This document shows positions 35,186 through 43,997 of a stretch of 64,000 nucleotides of DNA, in pieces (within the stretch, counting starts at the first letter, position 1; every line of letters begins with the position of its first letter). The position numbers and the translations under genes are program-made. This DNA is from Arthrobacter sp. ov118 (GTDB lineage: Bacteria; Actinomycetota; Actinomycetes; Actinomycetales; Micrococcaceae). The DNA lies in contig NZ_FPAY01000001.1 of assembly GCF_900116495.1 (NCBI RefSeq), forward strand, positions 62,001 to 126,000, in the 5' to 3' direction. The notes beneath the pieces were generated by a model that saw only the letters and a program-made list of their open reading frames with translations, had not been told where the DNA came from and did no database searches.

Positions 35186-35911
35186 TTATGCGCTGGCGGG
35201 CTCATCCTCCGACCGGTAGGCAAGGATTTTCTCTTCCACGGTCGAATGTCCGGGCTCACACGTCTGGTCGAGGGAGATGACCCCATAGGTCCAGCCGTCC
35301 CGGCGGTACACGACCGACGGCGCCTTGGTCTCCTTGTCGACGAACAGGTAGAAGTCGTGGCCCACAAGTTCCATGTTGTCGACTGCGTCGTCCAGCGTGA
35401 GCTGGGAGGCAGGGAACACCTTCCGGCGGATCAGCACGGGCGAATCGCCAGCCGGAATGTCATTCTCGACGTCGTACGGCGATTTCTCTGCCGCCGGAAC
35501 CGTCGCCTCCTGCTGGTGGGCCGCCTCCACGAAGAGCGGTTCGCTGGGGCTTGCCGGCTCCAGGGTTGCCGTCGCCTCAGTGACGGACTTCGGGGTGTGC
35601 CTGCCGTGGTGGACCTTCCTGCGGTCCCTGGCCCTGCGCAGGCGTTCAAGAAGCTTGTTGTAAGCGAGATCGAACGCAGCGAACTTGTCGGCGGCACTCG
35701 CTTCTGCGCGGATTACTGGGCCGCGTCCCAGGACTGTCAACTCAACCGTGAGCGATTCGGCGGTCTGGCGGGCTTTGGTCTCCTTGGTGACCTTCGCGTC
35801 TACCCTCTGGACCTTGTCTCCCAACGAGGCGATCTTCGAGATCTTGTCGTCGGCATATTCGCGGAACCGGTCGGAGACCGTCAAGTTGCGTCCGCTGATC
35901 ATGAACTCCAT
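35186..35911 (-). CDS. hpf: Ribosome hibernation-promoting factor, long form
   Basis: 241 aa from ATG at 35911, with GGAGG six bases before; the longer frame adds 13 unlikely codons. The N-terminal HPF/RaiA domain (about 1-105, starting MEFMISGRNLTVSDRFREYA) is joined by an acidic linker to the C-terminal dimerisation domain (about 175-235, VLIRRKVFPASQLTLDDAVDNMEL). The long form dimerises 70S ribosomes into inactive 100S particles in slow growth. The neighbours comF and mtrAB-lpqB follow the mycobacterial order. Confidence 0.93.
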   Translation of the reverse strand: MEFMISGRNLTVSDRFREYADDKISKIASLGDKVQRVDAKVTKETKARQTAESLTVELTVLGRGPVIRAEASAADKFAAFDLAYNKLLERLRRARDRRKVHHGRHTPKSVTEATATLEPASPSEPLFVEAAHQQEATVPAAEKSPYDVENDIPAGDSPVLIRRKVFPASQLTLDDAVDNMELVGHDFYLFVDKETKAPSVVYRRDGWTYGVISLDQTCEPGHSTVEEKILAYRSEDEPASA

Positions 35912-36054
35912 GGTGCCCTCCAAATGACTTCGGTGACACGACGGCGGCACTTCGGGGGCACGATCTGCATGACAGTCGAGCCCCTTTCCGAGCCGCTATC
36001 GACAGGTACATCTGTTCTTGGTACCCATCTTCGACGTTAGTTCATAGCCATCTG

Positions 36055-37020
36055 TTATTCATCCTTTTCCGGTTTATTTTTTTCCTTCCGGCCACCCACC
36101 ACTGCCACCGCAGGGGTGCGCGCGGCCAGGCCGGCATTGACCGGCGGGCGTGTCGCGGCGACCACAACGGCGCCCCCGACGACGGCGCCTGCTGCCCGCA
36201 GGGCACGGGATGCCTCGGCGAGTGTTGCTCCGGTGGTCAGCACGTCATCGACAATGATGCAGATGCGTCCCTCGACCCTGGGTGACCACGGCCCGGCCCG
36301 CACCCGCATGGATCCCCGAACGCGCCGGGCCCGGGCGCCCCGGTCCAGTCCCTTCTGCCCGTTGGTCCCCCTGCCGGGCGGGTAGCGGACCCCGTCCCGG
36401 ACCGCCCGTGCACGGCTCTCCCGGCGACGGGTTTTTCGCAATGCGTCTGCAAGCGTGAACTCCTCCATGTCATGGCTTCGAATGAGCCGGCGGAGCAGGA
36501 GATGGACCGGACTGAAGCCGCGCTTGCGGAAGGCGGCGGCGCTGGTGGGCACCGGGACGAGGATGACTCCCGGCGCTGGCCCGGCGGCGGCATGGAGTGC
36601 GCGCGCCAGGCTCCGCGCCAGCTCACCGCCAAGCCTGGCCTGGCCGTGGCGCTTGAAGGACAGCAGGCATTGCGCCAGTTCGGCCCGGTAAGTCCCGGCG
36701 GCCACCACGGGAAGCAGGACGGAACCGTCCATGTCCATCAGCGCCGGTGCCTGGGCCTCGGCCCGGAACGGCTTCAGGGTCAGCGCGCGCACCTGCCGGG
36801 AACAGGCTGCGCACAGTGCCGAGTCCTCCGCGCCGCAGCACACGCAATCCACGGGCAGCGCGAGGGCGAGCAGCTCGGCCCCTGCTGCCGCCGCCCGGTC
36901 GAACAACCGTGCCAGCGGCCGCGCGTACAGGCCACGGTGCCTCGCCGCCGTCGGGGCGGCCGGGGAGAGGTCCGGGTCCGCCGCTCGATTCCAGGCGTCC
37001 TGGCGGGTACTACTGCTCAT
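36055..37020 (-). CDS. comF: ComF-family phosphoribosyltransferase-like protein
   Basis: 321 aa. An N-terminal zinc-ribbon-like CVCCGAEDSALCAAC (about 59-73) is followed by the type-I phosphoribosyltransferase fold with ICIIVDDVLTTGATL as the PRPP motif. The KRGFSPVHLLLRRL block is characteristic of ComF/GntX. The family is linked to natural competence and DNA uptake in Firmicutes; in actinobacteria the gene usually sits beside lpqB, as here, and its role is unknown. The basic loop before the PRPP motif (about 210-245) is longer than usual. Confidence 0.85.
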   Translation of the reverse strand: MSSSTRQDAWNRAADPDLSPAAPTAARHRGLYARPLARLFDRAAAAGAELLALALPVDCVCCGAEDSALCAACSRQVRALTLKPFRAEAQAPALMDMDGSVLLPVVAAGTYRAELAQCLLSFKRHGQARLGGELARSLARALHAAAGPAPGVILVPVPTSAAAFRKRGFSPVHLLLRRLIRSHDMEEFTLADALRKTRRRESRARAVRDGVRYPPGRGTNGQKGLDRGARARRVRGSMRVRAGPWSPRVEGRICIIVDDVLTTGATLAEASRALRAAGAVVGGAVVVAATRPPVNAGLAARTPAVAVVGGRKEKNKPEKDE

Positions 37021-37091
37021 CCTCCGATGGTGGACCCGGGTTGCGCCCGGCGGTAGCGTCGGGGACGGCTATGTGGACAACGCGGCGACGG

Positions 37092-38810
37092 TCAGCCGGG
37101 GAAAGCCGGGTCGACGGGGCCTTTGAGCTGGGGTGACCAACCGTTGCCCAGCCGCTGGAAGATCCCTTCGGCGGATTGGCCGTAGATTTCCGCAGTCCCG
37201 TTGCCTGCGCTGAGGCCGGTCAGCCCGGGCCACGGCGCCAGCTGCTGCGGCTGTGCCGAGGTCAGCGACAACAGCTCGGGGGTCACGGCGCCGCTGGCGG
37301 AGGCCTTCATGACCGCCACAGTGGTGTCATCCACCCAGACCCCCTGGTCCGGGTTCCGGGGGGTCAGGAGTGTCAGGGGCTCGGTGAGGTCCCGTGGCGT
37401 GCCGTCCACGGTTCGGATGACCCCCGTGATCTGGACCCGGCTCTTGCCGTTCTGCTCGGAAATGACCAGCGCGCGCGTGCCGTCACGGGACATCCGGAAG
37501 TCCTTGACGGTTCGCCCCGCCAGCCACGGCGGCGACAGGGTGACGGTGGGTACGCTGGCCTTCAAAGCCACGCCCACCGGCCGGTAGGCAACTACCTCGG
37601 TGGCTCCGGACGCGCCGGGCCCTGCGGTCCAGACCCAGTCGTACCGGCCGAACGAGGGCGGGGAAAGGGTGGCCCGCGTGGTCAGGGCCCGGGCCGGCTG
37701 TCCCGGAACGATCGAGTACAACGTGGAGCGGGCCGCGTTGAGGAAGGCGACGGCTTGCGACTCGGTCGATTCGGCCGGCGCCCGCGGCGACAGCGACGCG
37801 ACGGACTGGATGTCCGGCACGGGCGACAGTCGGTTGTTCTCGTACCGGACCAGGTCATTGTTGCTGACGGCGATCTGGTAGGCGGGGACGTTTTCATCGC
37901 GGATCGGGGGCAGGACGGTGCCGTTGTCCTCGACCCGCAGCAGGTCCTGGTTGGCCCGAAGCTCGACGTTGATGACATCCGGCTGGCTGCGGAAGGTCAG
38001 GGCCAGCTGGGTCTGCATTCGCAGCCGGTCCTCGTTGGAGGCGTCGACCAGGTCCTTGGCGGTGAGATCCACCTGGGCGGCGCCCGAGACGACGGGAACG
38101 GACTCGCGTGCCAGCTTGATGCCGGAAGGGAAAGCACTGACGACTGCGCCCTTGAGGTAGGGTGCGGGTCCGCCGAGGAGGGCACTCGTCATCGCTTTGA
38201 CGGTTTTCTTGCGGATGAACCAGCGGACGTCGGGCACGGCGTAGGTGAACGTTGGGTCGTAGAAGTAGATCGGGTAGGCGCCATAGATGACCTTGAAGGT
38301 CTCTTCCGGAATGGCGGTGCCGTCGGGGAGGTCTGAGATTCTCCACTCGCCGTCCACCTGGGTCACCGTGACGGGCACGTTCTCGGTGGTGCCCTCGGGA
38401 AGTTGCGTGGCCACCCCGTCGGCGTCGACCGAGTAGGCGACGTCCAGCTGGTAATTGAAGACGTTTTCGACGCCGGTGGCCACCACCGTGGCCTTCCGGA
38501 AGACGAGCGCTCGCTGGTCCGGCTTCCACGTCACTGACGACGCTTGGGTGAGGTATTGCCGGGCTACTGCGTAGTCGTCTTCATAGCCGCTCCCGGCCAG
38601 GTAGAAGTCTTCGATGACGGCCTCGGGTCCTGCACCGGGGCGCGGCGCGGCCGGGAAGAAGACCGGTGCGTTGGGGTTTCCAGCGCTCTCGTCGGTGCTC
38701 TTGCCCACCGGTCCCGAGCGCGGAATCTGGGCGCACGAGGTCAGCATGAGAAGGACGACAGCAAGCAGCGCGGCCACCGTCCGGGTGAGTGCGCGCGAAG
38801 GGCGGCTCAT
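37092..38810 (-). CDS. lpqB: Lipoprotein LpqB, GerMN-domain partner of MtrAB
   Basis: 572 aa. The signal peptide ends in a lipobox LTSC with Cys26, so it is an outer-face lipoprotein. A GerMN-type domain occupies the middle (about 185-285), and a beta-propeller-like region fills the C-terminal half. In mycobacteria LpqB binds the extracellular part of MtrB and tunes MtrA phosphorylation. The start ATG overlaps the mtrB stop as ATGA, so translation is coupled. This is the standard mtrA-mtrB-lpqB operon. Confidence 0.93.
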   Translation of the reverse strand: MSRPSRALTRTVAALLAVVLLMLTSCAQIPRSGPVGKSTDESAGNPNAPVFFPAAPRPGAGPEAVIEDFYLAGSGYEDDYAVARQYLTQASSVTWKPDQRALVFRKATVVATGVENVFNYQLDVAYSVDADGVATQLPEGTTENVPVTVTQVDGEWRISDLPDGTAIPEETFKVIYGAYPIYFYDPTFTYAVPDVRWFIRKKTVKAMTSALLGGPAPYLKGAVVSAFPSGIKLARESVPVVSGAAQVDLTAKDLVDASNEDRLRMQTQLALTFRSQPDVINVELRANQDLLRVEDNGTVLPPIRDENVPAYQIAVSNNDLVRYENNRLSPVPDIQSVASLSPRAPAESTESQAVAFLNAARSTLYSIVPGQPARALTTRATLSPPSFGRYDWVWTAGPGASGATEVVAYRPVGVALKASVPTVTLSPPWLAGRTVKDFRMSRDGTRALVISEQNGKSRVQITGVIRTVDGTPRDLTEPLTLLTPRNPDQGVWVDDTTVAVMKASASGAVTPELLSLTSAQPQQLAPWPGLTGLSAGNGTAEIYGQSAEGIFQRLGNGWSPQLKGPVDPAFPG

Positions 38811-40861
38811 TTCCCGTCCCCCGTTCCGGTGACCCCGGGACCGGCGGGGCCGCGGCCCGGGATCGCCCCGGCGACGCCTGCCGCGCCAGCCGGTGCGTCG
38901 GCGGTTCCCGCAGTCGCCGCCCCGGTCCGCGGCGGGTCAAGCAGCAGCACGGTCTGCTGGCTGCCCCGCTCCGGAAGCCCGACGTTGACCGGTTCCAGCT
39001 GCAGTGGCGACCGGGTGATCGGCTCGTCGCGGCGCAGCGGGAGGGTCAGTCGGAAGTTCGACCCCTCGCCCTTGCTCCCCCACGCCTGCAGCCACCCGTT
39101 GTGAAGCTTGGTGTCTTCGGCGGCGATGGACAGCCCCAGCCCGCTGCCGCCGGTGGTGCGGGCCCGTGCGGGATCGGCCCGCCAAAAGCGGTCGAAGACG
39201 CGGGCCGCTTCCGCCGGTGTCATGCCGATTCCGTGATCCCGAACGGCCACGGCAACGGCGGAGTCGTTGGCGGCAACGGAAATGTTTACTGGCCTGCCCT
39301 CGCCGTGCTCGAGGGCATTCAGGATCAGGTTGCGCAGGATCCGGTCGATCCTGCGGTCGTCCATTTCCACGATGATGCTGCCGGCCGGGGCGTTGAGGGT
39401 GAGGCCGGATCCGTATTCGGCGGCGACAGGGGCCACCCCCTCCATCACGTGGGAGACGAGCTGGACGATGTCCGCGGGTTCGGCGTCCAGAGTGGCGGCC
39501 CCGGCATCAAACCGGGAAATTTCCAGCAGGTCCGCCAGGAGTGATTGGAACCGTTCCACCTGGTTGTAGAGCAACTCCGCTGACCGCCTGTTGATGGGGT
39601 CAAAGTCCTCGCGGGCGTCGTAGAGGACCTCCGCGGCCATGCGCACCGTGGTGAGCGGGGTCCGGAGCTCGTGCGACACATCGGAGACGAACCGCTGCTG
39701 CATTTGCGAGAGCGTGGCCAGCTGCGTGATTTGTTCCTGAAGGCTCGCGGCCATGTGGTTGAACGAGGCGCCTAGTCTGGCAACCTCGTCCTCGCCCTTG
39801 ACCACCATGCGCTCCTGCAGCTGGCCGGCGGCGAGCTTTTCGGAGACGACGGCGGCATGGCTGACCGGGCTGACCACGTTGCGGGTGACGTACCAGGCGA
39901 CCCCACCGATCATGAGAACCAGAAGGGCCCCGCCGGCCAGCAGGACGTTCTGGATCTCGTCGAGCGTCTTCTGCGCAGTGTTGAGGTCATAGATCAGGTA
40001 AAGCTCGTAGACGGTGCCGTTGAAGGTCACCTTGTTGCCGACCGCGATGCCGGGCCGGTCTTCAGTCCCGACCGGGAACTGCGTGGACGCCCAGTACTGG
40101 TCCTTGCCCGAGTCCTGCACGGCCTTGCGCAGTTCCGGTGGAATGACGCCGATGGTGAGCTGGTCAGATGCCCGGGATTCAACCCAGCGGTTGCGCGGCT
40201 TCGTCTGCTCCGGCATCGCCTCGAAGACGTAGCGCCGCTGGATCACCGAGCCGCGGCCCTCGACGGCGTTCAGGGTGTCGTAGACCAGGGTAATGACGCT
40301 GGACTGGTCCGTGACCTGGGCGCCGTCGAACGTGTCCTGGACCTGCTTGACGTTGTAGCGCGTCTCGGACTCGGCCTGTGCGAGCCGTTCCTGGAACAGG
40401 TTGTTGGCGATCTGGTTGGACAGGTAAGCGCCCACAACGGCGAACGAGCCGATGGCCAGCAGCAGTGTGGTCAGCACGGTCCTGAACTGCAGGGAACGCC
40501 GCCACTTCCGCTGCACCTCGCGGAGCAGGTAACGGATGCCGGGCAGGAAGCGCCCGGCCCCGGTTCGGACCAGCCTGGCAACCCGGACGCCGACGATCCT
40601 GGCGCGTTTGGCCCACAGGCGGGTCCGGAAGACGAGCCCGTTCATGGGGCCCCGGGCGCCGGGGGAACTCACTGCAGGCTGTTCCTCCCCGGACAGTTCC
40701 TCCCCGGACAGTTCCGGCTCGGTCGCTGCGGACCCGCGCTGGGCGGATCCGCGCGGTTCCCCGGACACAGCCGGCGGCGTGTCAGAGGTCGGGTGCGGCG
40801 TCCGGTCCTGCGGGACGCTGCCGTCCGCCGGTTCAGGAACCTGCTTTGTAACCGACACCAC
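38807..40861 (-). CDS. mtrB: Sensor histidine kinase MtrB
   Basis: 684 aa membrane kinase. An acidic disordered N-terminus (with a duplicated LSGEE) precedes the first membrane segment (about 126-147), an extracytoplasmic sensor domain, the second segment (about 306-326), HAMP, and the dimerisation helix with VSDVSHELRTPLT (phospho-His397). The ATPase domain has the N-box NLILNALEHGEG and the DHGIGMTP and GSGLGLSI glycine loops. It partners MtrA; in mycobacteria and corynebacteria the system controls cell-wall and septum genes. It overlaps lpqB (ATGA) and mtrA by 29 bp. Confidence 0.95.
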   Translation of the reverse strand: MVSVTKQVPEPADGSVPQDRTPHPTSDTPPAVSGEPRGSAQRGSAATEPELSGEELSGEEQPAVSSPGARGPMNGLVFRTRLWAKRARIVGVRVARLVRTGAGRFLPGIRYLLREVQRKWRRSLQFRTVLTTLLLAIGSFAVVGAYLSNQIANNLFQERLAQAESETRYNVKQVQDTFDGAQVTDQSSVITLVYDTLNAVEGRGSVIQRRYVFEAMPEQTKPRNRWVESRASDQLTIGVIPPELRKAVQDSGKDQYWASTQFPVGTEDRPGIAVGNKVTFNGTVYELYLIYDLNTAQKTLDEIQNVLLAGGALLVLMIGGVAWYVTRNVVSPVSHAAVVSEKLAAGQLQERMVVKGEDEVARLGASFNHMAASLQEQITQLATLSQMQQRFVSDVSHELRTPLTTVRMAAEVLYDAREDFDPINRRSAELLYNQVERFQSLLADLLEISRFDAGAATLDAEPADIVQLVSHVMEGVAPVAAEYGSGLTLNAPAGSIIVEMDDRRIDRILRNLILNALEHGEGRPVNISVAANDSAVAVAVRDHGIGMTPAEAARVFDRFWRADPARARTTGGSGLGLSIAAEDTKLHNGWLQAWGSKGEGSNFRLTLPLRRDEPITRSPLQLEPVNVGLPERGSQQTVLLLDPPRTGAATAGTADAPAGAAGVAGAIPGRGPAGPGVTGTGDGK
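40681..40710. repeat. 15-bp perfect tandem duplication inside mtrB
   Basis: GTTCCTCCCCGGACA occurs twice in a row (40681-40695 and 40696-40710) and encodes LSGEE-LSGEE in the unstructured N-terminus. Being a multiple of three, it does not shift the frame. Confidence 0.9.
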
Positions 40862-41507
40862 GGACCGTCAATACAACTTCGGGGGCCTCGGGGTCACGTT
40901 CAATCTTGGACCTCAGCCGCTGGACATGGACATTAACCAGCCGTGTGTCAGCGGCGTGCCGGTAGCCCCAGACCTGTTCGAGGAGCAGTTCACGCGTGAA
41001 CACCTGCCACGGCTTGCGGGCCAGGGCGACCAAGAGATCGAACTCGAGCGGGGTCAGCGAGATCCGGTCGTTGCCCCGGCTTACCAGGTGGCCGGCCACG
41101 TCGATCGTGACGTCGGCGATCCGCAGGGTCTCCGGAGCCTTCTGGTCACCCGGGCGTAGCCGCGCCCGGACCCGGGCCACGAGCTCTGCGGGCTTGAACG
41201 GCTTCGGCACATAGTCATCGGCCCCGGACTCGAGGCCGCGGACCACGTCCGAGGTATCCGCTTTGGCGGTCAGCATCACAATCGGCACGTCAGACTCAGC
41301 ACGGATCTGGCGGCAGACCTCGATGCCGTCCACTCCCGGCAGCATCAGGTCGAGCAGGACGAGGTCCGGCTTGGAGGAGCGGAACACGTCCAGCGCCTGT
41401 CCGCCGTCGGCGCAGAAGACGGGTTCAAAGCCGTCATTGCGCAACACAATACCGATCATCTCGGCGAGCGCCTCGTCATCGTCCACTACCAGAATGCGTG
41501 CCTTCAT
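40833..41507 (-). CDS. mtrA: Response regulator MtrA (OmpR family)
   Basis: 224 aa from ATG at 41507; the open frame runs further up, but MKARILVVDDDEALAE is the conserved start and is preceded by GGGGGA. The receiver has the acid pocket at 9-11, the phospho-acceptor Asp53 in LLDLMLP and Lys102 in DYVPKPF. The winged-helix output domain ends with NVHVQRLRSKIERDPEAPEVVLTVRGVGYKAG. It overlaps mtrB by 29 bp, consistent with co-transcription. It is the DNA-binding half of MtrAB. Confidence 0.96.
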   Translation of the reverse strand: MKARILVVDDDEALAEMIGIVLRNDGFEPVFCADGGQALDVFRSSKPDLVLLDLMLPGVDGIEVCRQIRAESDVPIVMLTAKADTSDVVRGLESGADDYVPKPFKPAELVARVRARLRPGDQKAPETLRIADVTIDVAGHLVSRGNDRISLTPLEFDLLVALARKPWQVFTRELLLEQVWGYRHAADTRLVNVHVQRLRSKIERDPEAPEVVLTVRGVGYKAGS

Positions 41508-41687
41508 AGTTATATATTCCCCCATTGAATTGGCTTTGTCGTATCGGGCGGCGCACCGGCATGGCGCAGAAGCACGGGCCACGGCCGCCCGGACCGCGTT
41601 GGTGTGCGGGAACGTTGTGACATTTTCCGCATTGTCCTGCATGCTGTGGACAGGCCAGTGAACCGGCCCGGACCGCAGGAGGACCCC

Positions 41688-42395
41688 GTGAACACCCCCA
41701 TCTACGAGCGCGCCCTGGCCAGTGACTTTGCCCGGCTGCAGCCGGAGCTTCAAGAATACTTCTCATTGGCGCCCGGTTCGGGCCACTACGGCGTTGGGGA
41801 GGGGGTGTTCGACGTCGTCGGCTGCCGTCAGGGGTGGCTGCGTCCGCTGCTGCGGCTCACCACCGGTGAGCAGGCCTTCTTCCCGGACTACGGCGAGGGA
41901 GTGCGTTTCCGGATCGAGAACCACGCCCATCTGGATCCGTTCGGCCGGTCAAGCCTGACGGCCCGGCGGGAAATCTTCTTCCCGGATACCACCCGGCTGT
42001 TCCATGACACCACCAGCCTTGACGACTCCCGGGGCAGGCCCGGGCTTGTGGACTACGTCGGCCGGTACCGCCGGATCGTCACCGACCTGTTCCTCAGCGT
42101 CACACCGGAGGGCCGGTTGCGGGGGGTGTCGGAGGCGTCACGGCTGTTCCTGGGGCCGCTGCGCATTCCGTTGCCGGCGGCCCTCGACGCCAAGGCGTAT
42201 GCCGAACAGTGGTGGGAGCCGCAGGACGGCGGCCGGCACCGGATCCAGGTCAAGGTGATCCAGCCCCAGCTCGGCCTGGTCCTGGTGTACGCCGGGCGGT
42301 TCGATTATCGGCTGGAGCCCTACCCGGGCGGCGTGACCACGCCCGGGTACCTGCCCGGATATGCCGGGCCGGACGCCTGGGAGGGCAGGGTCTGA
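41688..42395 (+). CDS. DUF4166-domain protein
   Basis: 235 aa from GTG at 41688, which has AGGAGG six bases before. The frame is open upstream, but no better ribosome site is seen. The visible blocks are PIYERAL.SDFARLQPELQEYF near the start, then QAFFPDYGEGVRFRIENHAHL and DYVGRYRRIVTDLFLSVTPEG, as in DUF4166 proteins. No signal peptide, membrane segment or catalytic motif is evident. It is divergent from mtrA by about 180 bp and converges on the MetE-like gene. Function unknown. Confidence 0.8.
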   Translation: MNTPIYERALASDFARLQPELQEYFSLAPGSGHYGVGEGVFDVVGCRQGWLRPLLRLTTGEQAFFPDYGEGVRFRIENHAHLDPFGRSSLTARREIFFPDTTRLFHDTTSLDDSRGRPGLVDYVGRYRRIVTDLFLSVTPEGRLRGVSEASRLFLGPLRIPLPAALDAKAYAEQWWEPQDGGRHRIQVKVIQPQLGLVLVYAGRFDYRLEPYPGGVTTPGYLPGYAGPDAWEGRV

Positions 42396-42417
42396 GCCCT
42401 GTTCGCGCCGGCTGCTG

Positions 42418-43461
42418 CTAGCCGAGCGCGAGCTGGTTGAGCCCGTCTGCCACCTGGGTCAGCCGGGTGAGGACGTTCCTCGCCGCCGCGGGCGACTGGC
42501 TTGCCAGCCCCTCGGACGGGGTGACCCTGAGCGCGCCCAGCGTGGAGGCGGGCAGGCCCAGTTGCCGCCACGGCCGCCACACGTTCTCGACGACGTCGCC
42601 AACCTTCGGCAACGCCGCGGCGGGATCGGCCACGTCCAGCGCTCCAGCCCAGAGCCGCTTTCCGGCCTCCACCGCGCCGGCAAGCTGTTCCCACTGGCGG
42701 GAGGTCAATGCCCGGAGCGGCACGGCGATGCCGTCCGCGCCCGCCGCCAGGATCCGCTCGAACGGCGCCTCAACCTCCGGGACGGCCACGACGGTCTCGA
42801 CGGAGCCGGCGGCGCGGAGCGCGTCGATGACCAGCTGCCAGGACTCGGTGGCTTCCCGGCCCGGCACGGAGCGCAGCGTCCGGTAGCCGCTGGCCGTGGG
42901 GATGGTGCCGGCCAGGACGGCGGCGATGTCCGGCTCGTCGATCTGGACCATGATCCGGGCGCCCGGGGCGGCCGCAGCCACCTGTTTGAGGTAGCCTTCG
43001 ACGCCCGCTGCGAGCGAGGCGGCAATGTCCCGTCGGGCGCCGTAGTCGATCAGGGCCCGTTCTCCGTTGTGCAGGTGGAGGCCTGCGGCGAGGCTGAGCG
43101 GGCCGCGCAGCTGGATCTTGATATCTTCCGAGGGCGCCTCCTCAGCGCCGATCACGTCCGCCAGAATATTGATGTCGGTGGACAAGGCTGATTTTGCCCG
43201 CTGCAGGTCTTTCCCGGGACGGTCCACGAACCGCCAGCCATGCGGCTGGACGTCGACGGCGAGTTCCACGAGCAGGGACGCGGTCCGGCCCAGGGCATCG
43301 GAGCCGACCCCGCGGTCCGGCAGTTCGGCAAGGAAGGGCAGGTGCGGGCTGCCCAGTTCCCCGCGGATGGTGCGTGCGGCCTCCGCCGGGTCCTCCCCCG
43401 GCCATGTACCGAGGCCGGTTGCAGTGACCTGGCCGGCGGCGGACGATGTTGTTCCGGCCAT
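42418..43461 (-). CDS. MetE-like (cobalamin-independent methionine synthase family) protein
   Basis: 347 aa, much shorter than true MetE (about 750 aa) and like the C-terminal half only. A TIM-barrel order is visible: TGLGTWPGEDPAEAARTIRGEL, QLRGPLSLAAGLHL, MVQIDEPDIAAVLAG (a substrate/metal region) and TPSEGLASQSP at the end. The family includes mycobacterial Rv3015c; its activity is not established. A cysteine in the canonical zinc site is not evident, so methionine synthase activity should not be assumed. It lies 2 bp from the chorismate mutase gene. Confidence 0.75.
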   Translation of the reverse strand: MAGTTSSAAGQVTATGLGTWPGEDPAEAARTIRGELGSPHLPFLAELPDRGVGSDALGRTASLLVELAVDVQPHGWRFVDRPGKDLQRAKSALSTDINILADVIGAEEAPSEDIKIQLRGPLSLAAGLHLHNGERALIDYGARRDIAASLAAGVEGYLKQVAAAAPGARIMVQIDEPDIAAVLAGTIPTASGYRTLRSVPGREATESWQLVIDALRAAGSVETVVAVPEVEAPFERILAAGADGIAVPLRALTSRQWEQLAGAVEAGKRLWAGALDVADPAAALPKVGDVVENVWRPWRQLGLPASTLGALRVTPSEGLASQSPAAARNVLTRLTQVADGLNQLALG

Positions 43462-43463
43462 GC

Positions 43464-43880
43464 TTAGGCGTCTGCGGCGCGGACGGCGTCGGCCGAGCCG
43501 GAGGCCTGCGCGGCTTGATGGTCCTCGGCGATGGCCTCGTGGTGGCGGATAACTTCGCCGATGATGAAGTTCAAGAACTTTTCCGCGAAGGCCGGATCCA
43601 GATGGGCCTCGGCGGCAAGGCGCCGTAGCCGGGCGATCTGCGCCGTTTCACGGCCCGGGTCGCCGGCGGGAAGCTGGTGCGCGGCTTTGAGGAAGCCGAC
43701 CTTCTGGGTGGCCTTGAAGCGCTCAGCGAGGAGGAAGACGAGGGTGGCATCGATGTTGTCGATGCTGGAGCGGATCGACAACAGCTCCGCCATCACCGCG
43801 GGATCCACGGAACCGGCCAGCGAACTTGCCGCCGGGTCGTAGGAATCGGCATCAGGAAGATTGAGGTTCTGCTCGGTCAT
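43464..43880 (-). CDS. Chorismate mutase (AroQ type)
   Basis: 138 aa, about the size of a stand-alone AroQ mutase. Helix 1 has ELLSIRSSIDNIDATLVFLLAER, giving the conserved Arg and Asp of the active site, and later KVGFLKAAH and the C-terminal helix FAEKFLNFIIGEVIRHHE supply Lys/Glu contacts. It converts chorismate to prephenate for Phe/Tyr synthesis. The MetE-like gene follows it after two bases, so the two are probably co-transcribed. It has no signal peptide, unlike secreted *AroQ forms. Confidence 0.85.
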   Translation of the reverse strand: MTEQNLNLPDADSYDPAASSLAGSVDPAVMAELLSIRSSIDNIDATLVFLLAERFKATQKVGFLKAAHQLPAGDPGRETAQIARLRRLAAEAHLDPAFAEKFLNFIIGEVIRHHEAIAEDHQAAQASGSADAVRAADA

Positions 43881-43938
43881 TGACCCAGTCTAGGGCCACG
43901 GCGGTTAATGCTTTCTGCTGTTAAGCATGCACAAAAGG

Positions 43939-43977
43939 GGACATGCCCACCGTTCGGGACGAACGGCGGGCATGTCC
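43939..43977. terminator. Terminator for the peptide ABC operon
   Basis: Arms 43939-43955 and 43961-43977 pair over 17 bp (one G-U) with loop GGGAC. On the minus strand CCCCTTTT follows, so it fits an intrinsic terminator for the transporter operon ending at 43998. Confidence 0.85.
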
Positions 43978-43997
43978 GGTGGCAGTGTTCCCGAAAG

